Of a stretch of 8,840 nucleotides of DNA, positions 1-6,391 are shown one piece after another. How positions within the stretch are numbered: position 1 is the first letter of the stretch; each line of letters starts with the position of its first letter. Location of the stretch: NCBI GenBank assembly GCA_002480525.1, contig DLCH01000009.1:177839-186678 (forward strand). The letters run 5' to 3'. The position numbers and the translations under genes are program-made. The notes below the pieces were generated by a model, which searched no databases, had not been told where the DNA came from, and worked only from the letters and a program-made list of their open reading frames with translations. Source of the stretch: Gammaproteobacteria bacterium UBA7803. GTDB lineage: Bacteria > Pseudomonadota > Gammaproteobacteria > Pseudomonadales > Azotimanducaceae.

Positions 1-1
1 C

Positions 2-40
2 GCCGACAAGGTCGCCGACGAGGTCGCCGACGAGGTCGCC
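2..40 (+). repeat. 12-bp in-frame tandem repeat in pgaB
   Basis: Two exact copies of GTCGCCGACGAG lie at 11-22 and 23-34. A half copy follows at 35-40, and a near copy with one mismatch precedes them at 2-10. It encodes a repeated Val-Ala-Asp-Glu/Lys run just before the helix leading into the conserved TARNLYA region of PgaB. The left edge cuts the array, so its full copy number is unknown. Confidence 0.75.
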
Positions 41-529
41 TTCGCACGCGCCAAGACCCGCCACCTCATCGACGTCACCGAGACCCTGGCCGACGTGCTG
101 CGGCGCTACGAGCCGGGGCTGCGCACGGCCCGGAACCTGTACGCCCGGCCGGTGCTGGAACCGGCCAGCGAAGCCTGGTTCGCCCAGAACCTGCGCCTGT
201 TCATCGACCACTACGACTACGCGGCCCTCATGGCCATGCCCCACCTCGAGGGCGCTCCGGCGCCGCGGCGCTGGCTGACCCGCCTGCTCGAGGCCGTGCG
301 CGCCCGGCCGGACGGACTCGCCCGGGTGGTGTTCGAGCTGCAGACCCGGGACTGGAACACGGGCCGGCCGATTCCCGACGACGAGCTCGCGGCCAAGCTG
401 GACCTGCTGCTGGACGGCGGCGCCCGGCACCTCGCCTGGTACCCGGACGACTTCGTCACCGGCCATCCGGGCCTGTCGATGCTGCGTTCCCGGGTCTCCC
501 TGGCCACCCACCCGGCGGTCCTGGAGTAG
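2..529 (+). CDS. pgaB: PgaB, poly-beta-1,6-GlcNAc N-deacetylase/hydrolase, C-terminal part (5' end outside window)
   Basis: The frame is open from the left edge (first full codon at base 2) to TAG at 527-529, giving about 175 residues of a protein whose start lies outside the window. The stretch TARNLYARPVLEPASEAWFA, followed by the YDYAALMAMPHLEG region and the WYPDDF motif near the end, matches the C-terminal glycoside-hydrolase-like (GH153) domain of PgaB. The N-terminal deacetylase domain and lipoprotein signal are not in view. Known role of the family: a periplasmic, outer-membrane-anchored enzyme that partly deacetylates and cleaves PNAG so that it can leave through PgaA. The C-terminus is at the usual place, so only the left side is missing. 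The first 13 codons are a tandem ADEV-type repeat. The stop is 4 bases before pgaC, so the two genes are surely cotranscribed. Identification is by recalled motif similarity and by the pgaCD neighbours. Confidence 0.9.
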   Translation, partial: ADKVADEVADEVAFARAKTRHLIDVTETLADVLRRYEPGLRTARNLYARPVLEPASEAWFAQNLRLFIDHYDYAALMAMPHLEGAPAPRRWLTRLLEAVRARPDGLARVVFELQTRDWNTGRPIPDDELAAKLDLLLDGGARHLAWYPDDFVTGHPGLSMLRSRVSLATHPAVLE

Positions 530-533
530 CGCC

Positions 534-1796
534 GTGGCCCAGTTCTACCGCATCCTCCAGGAGTTCGCCCTCGTCTATCCGCTGTTCATGGCGTACCTGT
601 GGATCGTCGGCGGCATCTACTACTTCTTCCACTGGGAGCGCCGCGGCCGCCTGCGCGTGTCCGAGCCCCCGGCGCTCGACCACTATCCCGGCGTGTCGAT
701 CATCGTGCCGGCGCACAACGAGTCCTTCGCCCTGACCGAGACCATCGAGTCGCTGATCGCCCAGCGCTACCCGGAGATCGAAGTCATCGTGGTGAACGAC
801 GGCAGCACCGACGACACCGCGGCGATCATGGACCGCTACGCCGAGCGCGGCGCGATCCGGGCGATCCACCTGGCCACCAACCAGGGCAAGGCGGCAGCCA
901 TGCGCGTCGGCGCCCTCGCCGCCCGCCACGAGATCCTGGTGTGCATCGACGGCGACGCCGTGCTCGAGGCCCACGCCGTGCACTGGCTGGCCCGGCACTT
1001 CGTCGACGGACCCAGGGTCGGCGCCGTCACCGGCAACCCGCGGGTGCGGACACGCTCCACCCTGATCGGCAAGATCCAGGTCGGCGAGTTCTCCTCGATC
1101 ATCGGCCTGATCAAACGGGCCCAGCGCATCTACGGGCGGGTGTTCACGGTGTCCGGCGTGGTCGCGGCGTTCCGCCGCTCGGCGCTGGAGCGGGTCGGGT
1201 TCTGGGACCTCGACAAACTGACCGACGACATCGACATCAGCTGGCGGCTGCAGATGGACCACTGGTCGATCCGCTTCGAGAGCAACGCGCTGTGCTGGAT
1301 CCTGATGCCGGAGACCCTCAAGGGGCTGTGGCGCCAGCGGCTGCGCTGGGCCCAGGGCGGCGTCGAGGTGACCCTGGAGCACTTCGCCGACCTGATGCGC
1401 TGGCGCCGCCGCCACATGTGGCCGGTGCTGGCCGAGTTCTGCATCAGCGTGGTCTGGTCGTACACCATGCTGTTCCTGGGCGCGAGCCTGCTGCTCGGCC
1501 AGCTCGTCGACATTCCGGCGCTGCCGGACGTGCGCGAGTGGCTGCCGAGCTGGGGGGGCGCCTTCATCGGCCTGACGTGCCTGCTGCAGTTCGCCGTGAG
1601 CCTCGCCATCGACAGCCGCTACGAGAAAGGCCTGGGCCGGTTCTACTACTGGATCATCTGGTACCCGGTGCTGTACTGGCTGCTCAGCGTGATGACCACG
1701 CTGGTGGCCGTGCCGCGCACCCTGTTCGGCCGGCGGCGCCGGGCGACCTGGGTGAGTCCGGACCGCGGGGAGCAGTTCCATGCGCCCGCAGAGTGA
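534..1796 (+). CDS. pgaC: PgaC, poly-beta-1,6-N-acetylglucosamine synthase (GT2 glycosyltransferase)
   Basis: 420 residues, close to the roughly 440 of E. coli PgaC. It starts at GTG 534 with a GGAG Shine-Dalgarno sequence at 523-526, which lies inside the end of pgaB. An N-terminal membrane segment spans about residues 12-32. The cytoplasmic family 2 glycosyltransferase domain follows, with VSIIVPAHNE (54-63), VVNDGSTDDTA (86-96), the DGD metal/UDP-binding motif (139-141), the TDD catalytic aspartates (230-232) and QRLRW (268-272, the Q/RxxRW motif of processive synthases). Hydrophobic segments at about 299-324, 342-358 and 371-395 form the C-terminal membrane part, and the tail has the typical WVSPDRG. 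The family polymerises UDP-GlcNAc into PNAG at the inner membrane, together with PgaD, and in E. coli the PgaCD pair is activated by c-di-GMP. All catalytic motifs are intact, so the enzyme should be active. Confidence 0.96.
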   Translation: MAQFYRILQEFALVYPLFMAYLWIVGGIYYFFHWERRGRLRVSEPPALDHYPGVSIIVPAHNESFALTETIESLIAQRYPEIEVIVVNDGSTDDTAAIMDRYAERGAIRAIHLATNQGKAAAMRVGALAARHEILVCIDGDAVLEAHAVHWLARHFVDGPRVGAVTGNPRVRTRSTLIGKIQVGEFSSIIGLIKRAQRIYGRVFTVSGVVAAFRRSALERVGFWDLDKLTDDIDISWRLQMDHWSIRFESNALCWILMPETLKGLWRQRLRWAQGGVEVTLEHFADLMRWRRRHMWPVLAEFCISVVWSYTMLFLGASLLLGQLVDIPALPDVREWLPSWGGAFIGLTCLLQFAVSLAIDSRYEKGLGRFYYWIIWYPVLYWLLSVMTTLVAVPRTLFGRRRRATWVSPDRGEQFHAPAE

Positions 1797-2349
1797 GGAC
1801 CACGGCATGATGCGCGACGACGGCATGTTCGTCGCCCGGCCGGCGGACGCCCAGCGGCCGCTGGTGATCCAGCGCGAGGACCTGCAGACCTGGGCCCAGC
1901 GCTACGGCTACCTGTCGGTGACGTTCCTGTTCTGGTTTCTGTGGCTGTACCTGTTCGTGCCGCTGCTGGCGCTGGTGGCCTGGGCCATGGGCGCGACCCT
2001 GGTCTACCAGGTGATGATCCACGGCCTGGAGACCTCGGAGCTGATCGCCCTGGTGAAGTCCTACGGCACCGGCGCCGGCGTGCTCAGCGGGGTCTACCTG
2101 CTGTGGGCCGTGGTGTCCTGGCTGCGCTTCCGCAACGTCGAGCGCCGCCGCTCGCCGGCGACGGTTTCGGACGAGGCCCTGGCCGCCTCCCACCATCTCA
2201 GCGTCGCCGAGCTGGCGGCGCTCCGCCAGGGCGCCCGCAAGGTGGTCACCGCCGAGCAGCTCGCGCGCATGTTCGCCGCGGAACCGCCGGAGCCGCCGGA
2301 ACCCAGCCAGGATGGGCAGGATCCGCCCCGGCTGGCCGCGGGCGGCTGA
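1780..2349 (+). CDS. pgaD: PgaD, accessory subunit of PNAG synthase
   Basis: 189 residues from ATG 1780. The first membrane region is about 45-77 and the second about 99-116, followed by the LRFRNVERR basic stretch. This two-helix layout with a short cytosolic tail is that of PgaD, the inner-membrane partner that stabilises PgaC and, in E. coli, helps sense c-di-GMP. The start is uncertain. ATG 1780 has GGGGAG at 1767-1772 and overlaps pgaC by 17 bases. In-frame ATG 1807 has GAGGA at 1795-1799 and would not overlap; ATG 1810 and 1825 are also possible. At 189 residues (or 180 from 1807) the protein is clearly longer than E. coli PgaD (137). Much of the extra length is C-terminal and ends in a Pro/Glu-rich tail (about 166-189). 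Identity rests on topology and position after pgaC, because this family is poorly conserved. Confidence 0.9.
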   Translation: MRPQSEDHGMMRDDGMFVARPADAQRPLVIQREDLQTWAQRYGYLSVTFLFWFLWLYLFVPLLALVAWAMGATLVYQVMIHGLETSELIALVKSYGTGAGVLSGVYLLWAVVSWLRFRNVERRRSPATVSDEALAASHHLSVAELAALRQGARKVVTAEQLARMFAAEPPEPPEPSQDGQDPPRLAAGG

Positions 2350-2353
2350 CGCC

Positions 2354-2761
2354 TCAGTCCGATTCCAGGGAGGCGAGAAACTCCTCGCCCGTCTGTCGCG
2401 GGTGCTCGCCGGCGAACGCGTAGCCGCCGGGATTGCGGTCGACGAAGATCTCGTCGGCGAGCGCAAACGGCGACTGATCGTCGAACGCGCCGAGGCACAG
2501 CAGATACTGGTCCGCCGGCTTCAGATGGTAGAACAGGCTGGAGCCGCAGCGCCGGCAGAAGCCCCGGGCGCCCCACTCCGAGGAATCGTAGCGGGCCAGG
2601 TCGCTCTCGCCGGACCAGCGCACGTTGCCCGCCGACACGGCCAGCAGCGGCCCGCCGGACCAGGCCCGGCACATGTCGCAGTGGCAGGCGTGGGCATGGG
2701 TGTCGACGCCCTCGGCTTCGAAGCGCACCGCGCCGCACAGACACTTTCCCGTGGCATTCAT
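2354..2761 (-). CDS. GFA/CENP-V family zinc-binding protein
   Basis: 135 residues, ATG at 2761, with GGGAG six bases upstream. The cysteine pattern is that of the GFA (glutathione-dependent formaldehyde-activating enzyme-like, CENP-V/GFA) domain: CLCGAVRF (C7, C9), CHCDMCR (C26, C28, C31) and FCRRCGS (C69, C72). These residues bind zinc in the family. The C-terminal part DEIFVDRNPGGYAF with GEHPRQTGEEF is also typical. It covers the whole domain with no extra domain and no signal peptide, so it should be a cytosolic protein. The substrate is unknown: the family name comes from one member proposed to bind glutathione and formaldehyde, and many members have no proven activity. No formaldehyde or glutathione gene is nearby. 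It is convergent with pgaD (4 bases between the stops) and lies downstream of the ATPase gene on the same strand, separated by a hairpin, so it is probably transcribed on its own. Confidence 0.88.
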   Translation of the reverse strand: MNATGKCLCGAVRFEAEGVDTHAHACHCDMCRAWSGGPLLAVSAGNVRWSGESDLARYDSSEWGARGFCRRCGSSLFYHLKPADQYLLCLGAFDDQSPFALADEIFVDRNPGGYAFAGEHPRQTGEEFLASLESD

Positions 2762-2803
2762 CCCGATCTCCCGAGTCGGACGGAGCGGGCAAGCTTAACC
2801 GGA

Positions 2804-2831
2804 GCCTGCTGACAGGGTGGTGTCAGCAGGC
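2804..2831 (-). terminator. Hairpin after the GspE-type ATPase gene, probable terminator
   Basis: Perfect 11-bp inverted repeat: GCCTGCTGACA (2804-2814), six-base loop (2815-2820), TGTCAGCAGGC (2821-2831). It begins 17 bases past the ATPase stop on the minus strand, where a terminator is expected. The sequence after it on that strand (TCCGGTTAAGCTT) has scattered T residues but no true T-run, so intrinsic termination may be weak or protein-assisted. It also lies upstream of the GFA-type gene and may insulate it from readthrough. Confidence 0.55.
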
Positions 2832-2848
2832 GGACGAGGGGGTGGCCG

Positions 2849-4906
2849 TCAGCGGCTGCCGTCGTCCGACACCGGCGCGACCCGCAGCACCTCGGCGATG
2901 GTGGTGAGCCCCGCGCCGACTTTCTGCGCGCCGGACAGGCGCAGGGTGCGCATGCCCTCCTTCATGCCCTGGCGCCGGAGCTGGGCGATGTCGACGTCGC
3001 TGGTGACGATGCTCTTCACCGCGTCGCTCAGCGGCAGCAGCTCGTAGATGCCGACCCGGCCGTAGTAGCCCGTGTCGCGGCATTCCAGGCAGCCCTTGGG
3101 CCAGTAGACGCGGCTCGGCGGCCTGGCCTTGAAGGGATGGGTGAGCAGCTCCCAGGCCTCCAGGTCCGCGTCGTCCTCCATCTTGCAGTGGGGGCACAGG
3201 GTGCGGACCAGGCGCTGGGCCATCACGCCCAGCACGGTGGCCTTGATCATGTAGGACGGCACGCCCAGGTCGAGCAGCCGGGTGATGGCCGTGGGCGCGT
3301 CGTTGGTGTGCAGGGTGGAGATCACCAGGTGGCCGGTCAGGGCCGCCTGGATCGCCATCTCGGCGGTCTGCAGGTCGCGGATCTCGCCGATCATGATGAT
3401 GTCCGGATCCTGGCGCAGCAGCGCGCGCACGCCGGAGGCGAAGCTGACGTCGATGTTGTGCTGCACCTGCATCTGGTTGAACGCCGGCTCCACCATCTCG
3501 ATGGGATCCTCGATGGTGCAGACGTTGACCTCGGAGGTGGCGAGCTGCTTCAGGGTCGAGTACAGGGTGGTGGTCTTGCCCGAGCCCGTCGGGCCGGTCA
3601 CCAGCACGATGCCGTTGGGCTGATGCACCATCTCCTGCCAGCGGTCGTAGTCCCGGCCCGTCAGACCCAGCTCGCCGAAGCTCCTGAGCAGCACGTCCGG
3701 GTCGAAGATCCGCAGCACCATCTTCTCGCCGAAGGCGGTGGGCAGGGTCGACAGCCGCAGCTCCACCTCCTCGCCGTCCGGGCTCTTGGTCTTCACCCGG
3801 CCGTCCTGGGGCCGGCGCTTCTCGGCCACGTCCATGCGGCCGAGGATCTTCAGCCGGGAGGTCACCGCCGCGTTGACCGCGCTCGGCAGCTCGTAGACGT
3901 GGTGCAGCACGCCGTCGATGCGGAAGCGGATCAGCCCCTTCTCGCGCCGCGGCTCGATGTGGATGTCGCTGGCCCGCTGATCGAAGGCGTACTGCAGCAG
4001 CCAGTCGACGATGTTGACGATGTGGGCGTCGTTGGCCTCCGGGCTCTTCAGCGCGCCGAGCTCGAGCATCTGCTCGAAGTTGGCGACGTTGGAGACCTCG
4101 AGGCCCTGCTCCCCCGCCTTCGAAACCGCCCGAGCCATGGTGTAGAACTCGAGCATGTAGCGGTTCAGGTCCGCGGGATTGGTCACCACCCGGCGGATGC
4201 GCCGGCCCCGCAGGGTCTGGGTGAGCATGTTCTCCCACTGGTACATGAACGGCTGGCCCGAGGCCACCACCACCTCGTCGTCGGTCACTTCCACGGCGAG
4301 GATGTTGTGGCGCTGGGCGAAGGCGTACGACATCACCTCGGTGACGGCGTTGACGTTGATCTTCAGCGGATCGATGCGCAGGTACGGCTGGCCCGAGATG
4401 CGGCAGAGCCAGTCCGTCAGGGTCTCGAGGTCGAGCGCGCTGCCGGGCCGGTTGCGGTTCTCGAACTCACGGCCGGCGACGATCTCCAGCGGGTGCTGGG
4501 TGAGCTCCTTCTTGGTCCGCGGCGCAATGAGCACGTCCTCGGCCTGGCGCTGGCTGATGTAGCCGTCGTGGACGAGCTGGTCGAGGGCCGCCGGAAGATC
4601 GAGCAGCCGCTCGCCGCTGTGGGTGCCGAGCCGGTCGGCGAGCTTCGCCGCCCGCGCCTCGGCCGCGTCGCCGGCAGGCTGGGCGGCGCCCGCGGACGAC
4701 GGATCGGCAGCGCTGGGGGCGCCCGGGTCGTCCGGCCGGGTGTCTTCGGCCCGGGGGCCATCCGGCTGCACGGGCTCCGGGCCGACGGGTTCCGCGGGCT
4801 CGCCGGCGGCGGACGTCGACGGCGGCGCGGCAGCCGGGTCGGATTCGCGCCCGGCGGCAGCGTCCTGCTGCGGATCCTGCGGCGTGGAGGAAAGCGGGGT
4901 GGCCAC
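2849..4906 (-). CDS. GspE/PulE-family secretion/pilus assembly ATPase
   Basis: 685 residues from GTG 4906. AGGGA (4912-4916) lies at good spacing upstream of this codon. An in-frame TTG at 4925-4927 would add 7 residues but lacks a Shine-Dalgarno sequence. Residues 1 to about 85 are rich in Pro, Ala, Asp and Glu and look disordered. An N-terminal GspE/PilB-like domain (about 85-280) and the hexameric ATPase core follow. The core has Walker A GPTGSGKTT (438-446), Asp box TIEDPIE (464-470), Walker B DIIMIGEIRD (502-511) and His box HLVISTLHTND (526-536). A tetracysteine zinc motif follows: CPHC (C571, C574) and CLEC (C606, C609). All key residues are intact. Family role: a cytosolic motor for type II secretion or type IV pilus assembly. 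Neither pilC/gspF, a prepilin peptidase nor a pseudopilin gene is nearby, so I give no symbol; it could serve a system encoded elsewhere. It is divergent from argA. Confidence 0.93.
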   Translation of the reverse strand: MATPLSSTPQDPQQDAAAGRESDPAAAPPSTSAAGEPAEPVGPEPVQPDGPRAEDTRPDDPGAPSAADPSSAGAAQPAGDAAEARAAKLADRLGTHSGERLLDLPAALDQLVHDGYISQRQAEDVLIAPRTKKELTQHPLEIVAGREFENRNRPGSALDLETLTDWLCRISGQPYLRIDPLKINVNAVTEVMSYAFAQRHNILAVEVTDDEVVVASGQPFMYQWENMLTQTLRGRRIRRVVTNPADLNRYMLEFYTMARAVSKAGEQGLEVSNVANFEQMLELGALKSPEANDAHIVNIVDWLLQYAFDQRASDIHIEPRREKGLIRFRIDGVLHHVYELPSAVNAAVTSRLKILGRMDVAEKRRPQDGRVKTKSPDGEEVELRLSTLPTAFGEKMVLRIFDPDVLLRSFGELGLTGRDYDRWQEMVHQPNGIVLVTGPTGSGKTTTLYSTLKQLATSEVNVCTIEDPIEMVEPAFNQMQVQHNIDVSFASGVRALLRQDPDIIMIGEIRDLQTAEMAIQAALTGHLVISTLHTNDAPTAITRLLDLGVPSYMIKATVLGVMAQRLVRTLCPHCKMEDDADLEAWELLTHPFKARPPSRVYWPKGCLECRDTGYYGRVGIYELLPLSDAVKSIVTSDVDIAQLRRQGMKEGMRTLRLSGAQKVGAGLTTIAEVLRVAPVSDDGSR

Positions 4907-4935
4907 GTAAGTCCCTGATTTAGCCAACGTTTGCC

Positions 4936-4964
4936 AGTTAACGGTATGGTGGGGAGTTTTGCAA
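4936..4964 (-). promoter_or_regulatory. Candidate promoter of the GspE-type ATPase gene
   Basis: On the minus strand, TTGCAA (4964-4959, 5 of 6 to TTGACA) is followed after 17 bases by TTAACT (4941-4936, 3 of 6 to TATAAT). Transcription would begin near 4929. That leaves about 23 bases before GTG 4906 but almost none before the alternative TTG 4927, which fits the GTG start. The -10 is weak, so this is only a candidate. Confidence 0.3.
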
Positions 4965-4973
4965 CCAAGCAGC

Positions 4974-4993
4974 CCCCGGTTCTATGACCGGGG
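4974..4993. promoter_or_regulatory. Perfect dyad in the argA / ATPase divergent region
   Basis: CCCCGGT (4974-4980), six-base loop TCTATG, ACCGGGG (4987-4993). The 7-bp arms are perfect. It lies upstream of the candidate promoters of both divergent genes, about 45-65 bases before the likely argA transcription start. A terminator is not expected between divergent genes, so an operator or structural element is the more natural reading, but chance is possible in such GC-rich DNA. Confidence 0.35.
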
Positions 4994-5001
4994 TCTCACA
5001 T

Positions 5002-5030
5002 CTGCCGGTCCGGCGCGGCTGATGTAGAAT
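5002..5030 (+). promoter_or_regulatory. Candidate argA promoter
   Basis: TAGAAT at 5025-5030 matches the sigma-70 -10 box at 5 of 6 positions. CTGCCG at 5002-5007, 17 bases upstream, matches the -35 box at only 3 of 6, so an activator or another element may be needed. Transcription would start near 5037, giving a leader of about 38 bases. The 11-base dyad GCCGG-T-CCGGC (5004-5014) overlaps the -35, and a 13-base dyad TTGCTC-C-GAGCAA (5038-5050) sits at the predicted start. Both are possible repressor sites. Confidence 0.4.
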
Positions 5031-5074
5031 TCGCGGCTTGCTCCGAGCAACCTGCCCGGGAGGGTAACATCCAG

Positions 5075-6391
5075 GTGGACACCAGCGGCTACGCCAGATG
5101 GTTCCGGGCGTCGACGCCCTACATCAGCGCGCACCGGAATCGCACGTTCGTGGTGCTGCTGGGCGGCGAGGCGATCACCCACGCCAACCTGGCCAACATC
5201 GTCCACGACCTGGCCCTGCTGCACGTGCTGGGCGTGCGCCTGGTGCTGATCCACGGCGCCCGTCCGCAGATCGACGAGGCCCTGCCGGACAGCCGCTTCC
5301 ACGGCGCCCGCCGCATCACCGACCGGGACAGCATGGACACCCTGCTCGGCGTCTACGGACGGATTCGGGCGACGCTGGAGGCCCAGTTCTCGACCGGTCT
5401 GCCCACCAGCCCGCTGCGCAACGCCGAGATCAGCACCGTGACGGGCAATTTCACCGTGGCCCGCCCCATCGGCGTGCTCGACGGCGTGGACCACCTGTTC
5501 ACCGGCCAGGTCCGGCGCGTGCATGCCGAGCGGATCCGCAGCCTGCTGGACGCCCGATCGCTGGTCATCCTGTCGCCGCTCGGCTACTCGCCGTCGGGCC
5601 AGGTGTTCAACCTCGCCGCCGACGAGCTGGCCGCCGAGGTGGCCATCGCGCTCGCGGCGGACAAGCTGATCATGTTCGACGCCGACGGCTACGTGAAGGA
5701 CGAAGCCGGCCGCAACCGGCCGGAGCTGGTACCCGCCGAGCTCGAGACCCTGCTGGACCGGACCGCGCCGGAGCCCTACGTGGCCAATCAGCTCCGCGCC
5801 ATGCTGCGGGCCTGCCGGGGCGGCGTACCGCGCTGCCACCTGGTGAGCTACGCCGAGGACGGCGCGCTGCTGCAGGAGCTGTTCACCGCCCGCGGCCACG
5901 GCACCGAGCTGCTCGAGCAGCACGCCGACGCCGTGCGCCCGGCCCGTCCCGAGGACGTGGCGGGTATCGTCGAGGTGATCCGTCCCCTGGAGGAAGCCGG
6001 CGTGCTGGTACGCCGGGACCGGGACCGCCTCGAGCTGGAGGTGGGCAACTTCCACGTCGCGATGCTGGACGGCATCGTGGTGGGCTGCTGCGCGCTGTAT
6101 CCTGTGGAGGACGCGGCGGAACTGGCCTGCGTGGCGGTCCATCAGGCCTACCGCGGCTCGGGCGTGAAGCCGGGCATCGGCGAACGGCTGCTGGCCGCGG
6201 CCGAGACCGCGGCCCGGGCGGCCGGCATCCGCACCCTGTTCGTGCTCACCACCCAGACCCGGGACTGGTTCGCCGAGCACGGCTTCGAGGACGCCGCCAT
6301 CGACGCGCTGCCCGCGCCGCGCCAGGCGCTGTACAACTATCAGCGCAACTCCAAAGTCATGATCAAGCACCTGGAATCCGAAGATGAGTGA
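5075..6391 (+). CDS. argA: N-acetylglutamate synthase ArgA (amino-acid kinase fold plus GNAT domain)
   Basis: 438 residues (E. coli ArgA 443). It catalyses acetyl-CoA plus glutamate to N-acetylglutamate, the first step of arginine synthesis, in the cytosol. The start is GTG 5075, the only usable start before the conserved N-terminus, with GGGAGGG at 5058-5064 (10 bases away, slightly long). The amino-acid kinase-like domain, which binds arginine as feedback inhibitor in this family, spans about 15-270. It shows VVLLGGEAITH (26-36), HGARPQID (60-67), VTGNFTVARP (122-131), FNLAADELA (178-186) and CHLVSYAEDGALLQELF (254-270). The GNAT acetyltransferase domain (about 285-432) has IRPLEEAGVLVRR (302-314), ACVAVHQAYRGSG (351-363), LFVLTTQTRDWFAEHGF (388-404) and LYNYQRNSKV (419-428). 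Oddity: four residues, VKPG (364-367), interrupt the acetyl-CoA-binding loop that would otherwise read RGSGIGERLL. It overlaps ilvD by 8 bases. Confidence 0.96.
   Translation: MDTSGYARWFRASTPYISAHRNRTFVVLLGGEAITHANLANIVHDLALLHVLGVRLVLIHGARPQIDEALPDSRFHGARRITDRDSMDTLLGVYGRIRATLEAQFSTGLPTSPLRNAEISTVTGNFTVARPIGVLDGVDHLFTGQVRRVHAERIRSLLDARSLVILSPLGYSPSGQVFNLAADELAAEVAIALAADKLIMFDADGYVKDEAGRNRPELVPAELETLLDRTAPEPYVANQLRAMLRACRGGVPRCHLVSYAEDGALLQELFTARGHGTELLEQHADAVRPARPEDVAGIVEVIRPLEEAGVLVRRDRDRLELEVGNFHVAMLDGIVVGCCALYPVEDAAELACVAVHQAYRGSGVKPGIGERLLAAAETAARAAGIRTLFVLTTQTRDWFAEHGFEDAAIDALPAPRQALYNYQRNSKVMIKHLESEDE

Noticed and set aside
1780..1796. Frameshift or fusion between pgaC and pgaD
   Set aside because: The overlap is short, both starts have ribosome-binding sites and the PgaC C-terminus is at its usual place, so two normal genes explain it.
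456..1826. Long open frame antisense to pgaC
   Set aside because: It lies wholly over a well-identified gene and its translation is a His/Asp/Gln/Val-rich shadow with no recognisable domain. Such frames are expected where third positions are almost all G or C.
2323..2345. CCGCCC...GGGCGG inverted repeat at the end of pgaD as a terminator
   Set aside because: It is inside the coding sequence, has a large loop and no T-run, and is short enough to arise by chance in this GC-rich sequence.
2312..2812. Plus-strand open frame over the GFA-type gene
   Set aside because: The minus-strand product has the full zinc-cysteine pattern of its family, while this frame has no motif and runs through the hairpin region.
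3137..4918. 593-codon open frame antisense to the GspE-type ATPase
   Set aside because: The opposite strand has intact Walker A, Walker B, Asp box and tetracysteine motifs. This frame is a GC-bias shadow with no domain of its own.
5018..5037. Possible ArgR box near TAGAATTC upstream of argA
   Set aside because: Only a partial half-site resemblance. No second half-site at the right spacing, and no match to the Pseudomonas-type TGTCGC site that I could find.
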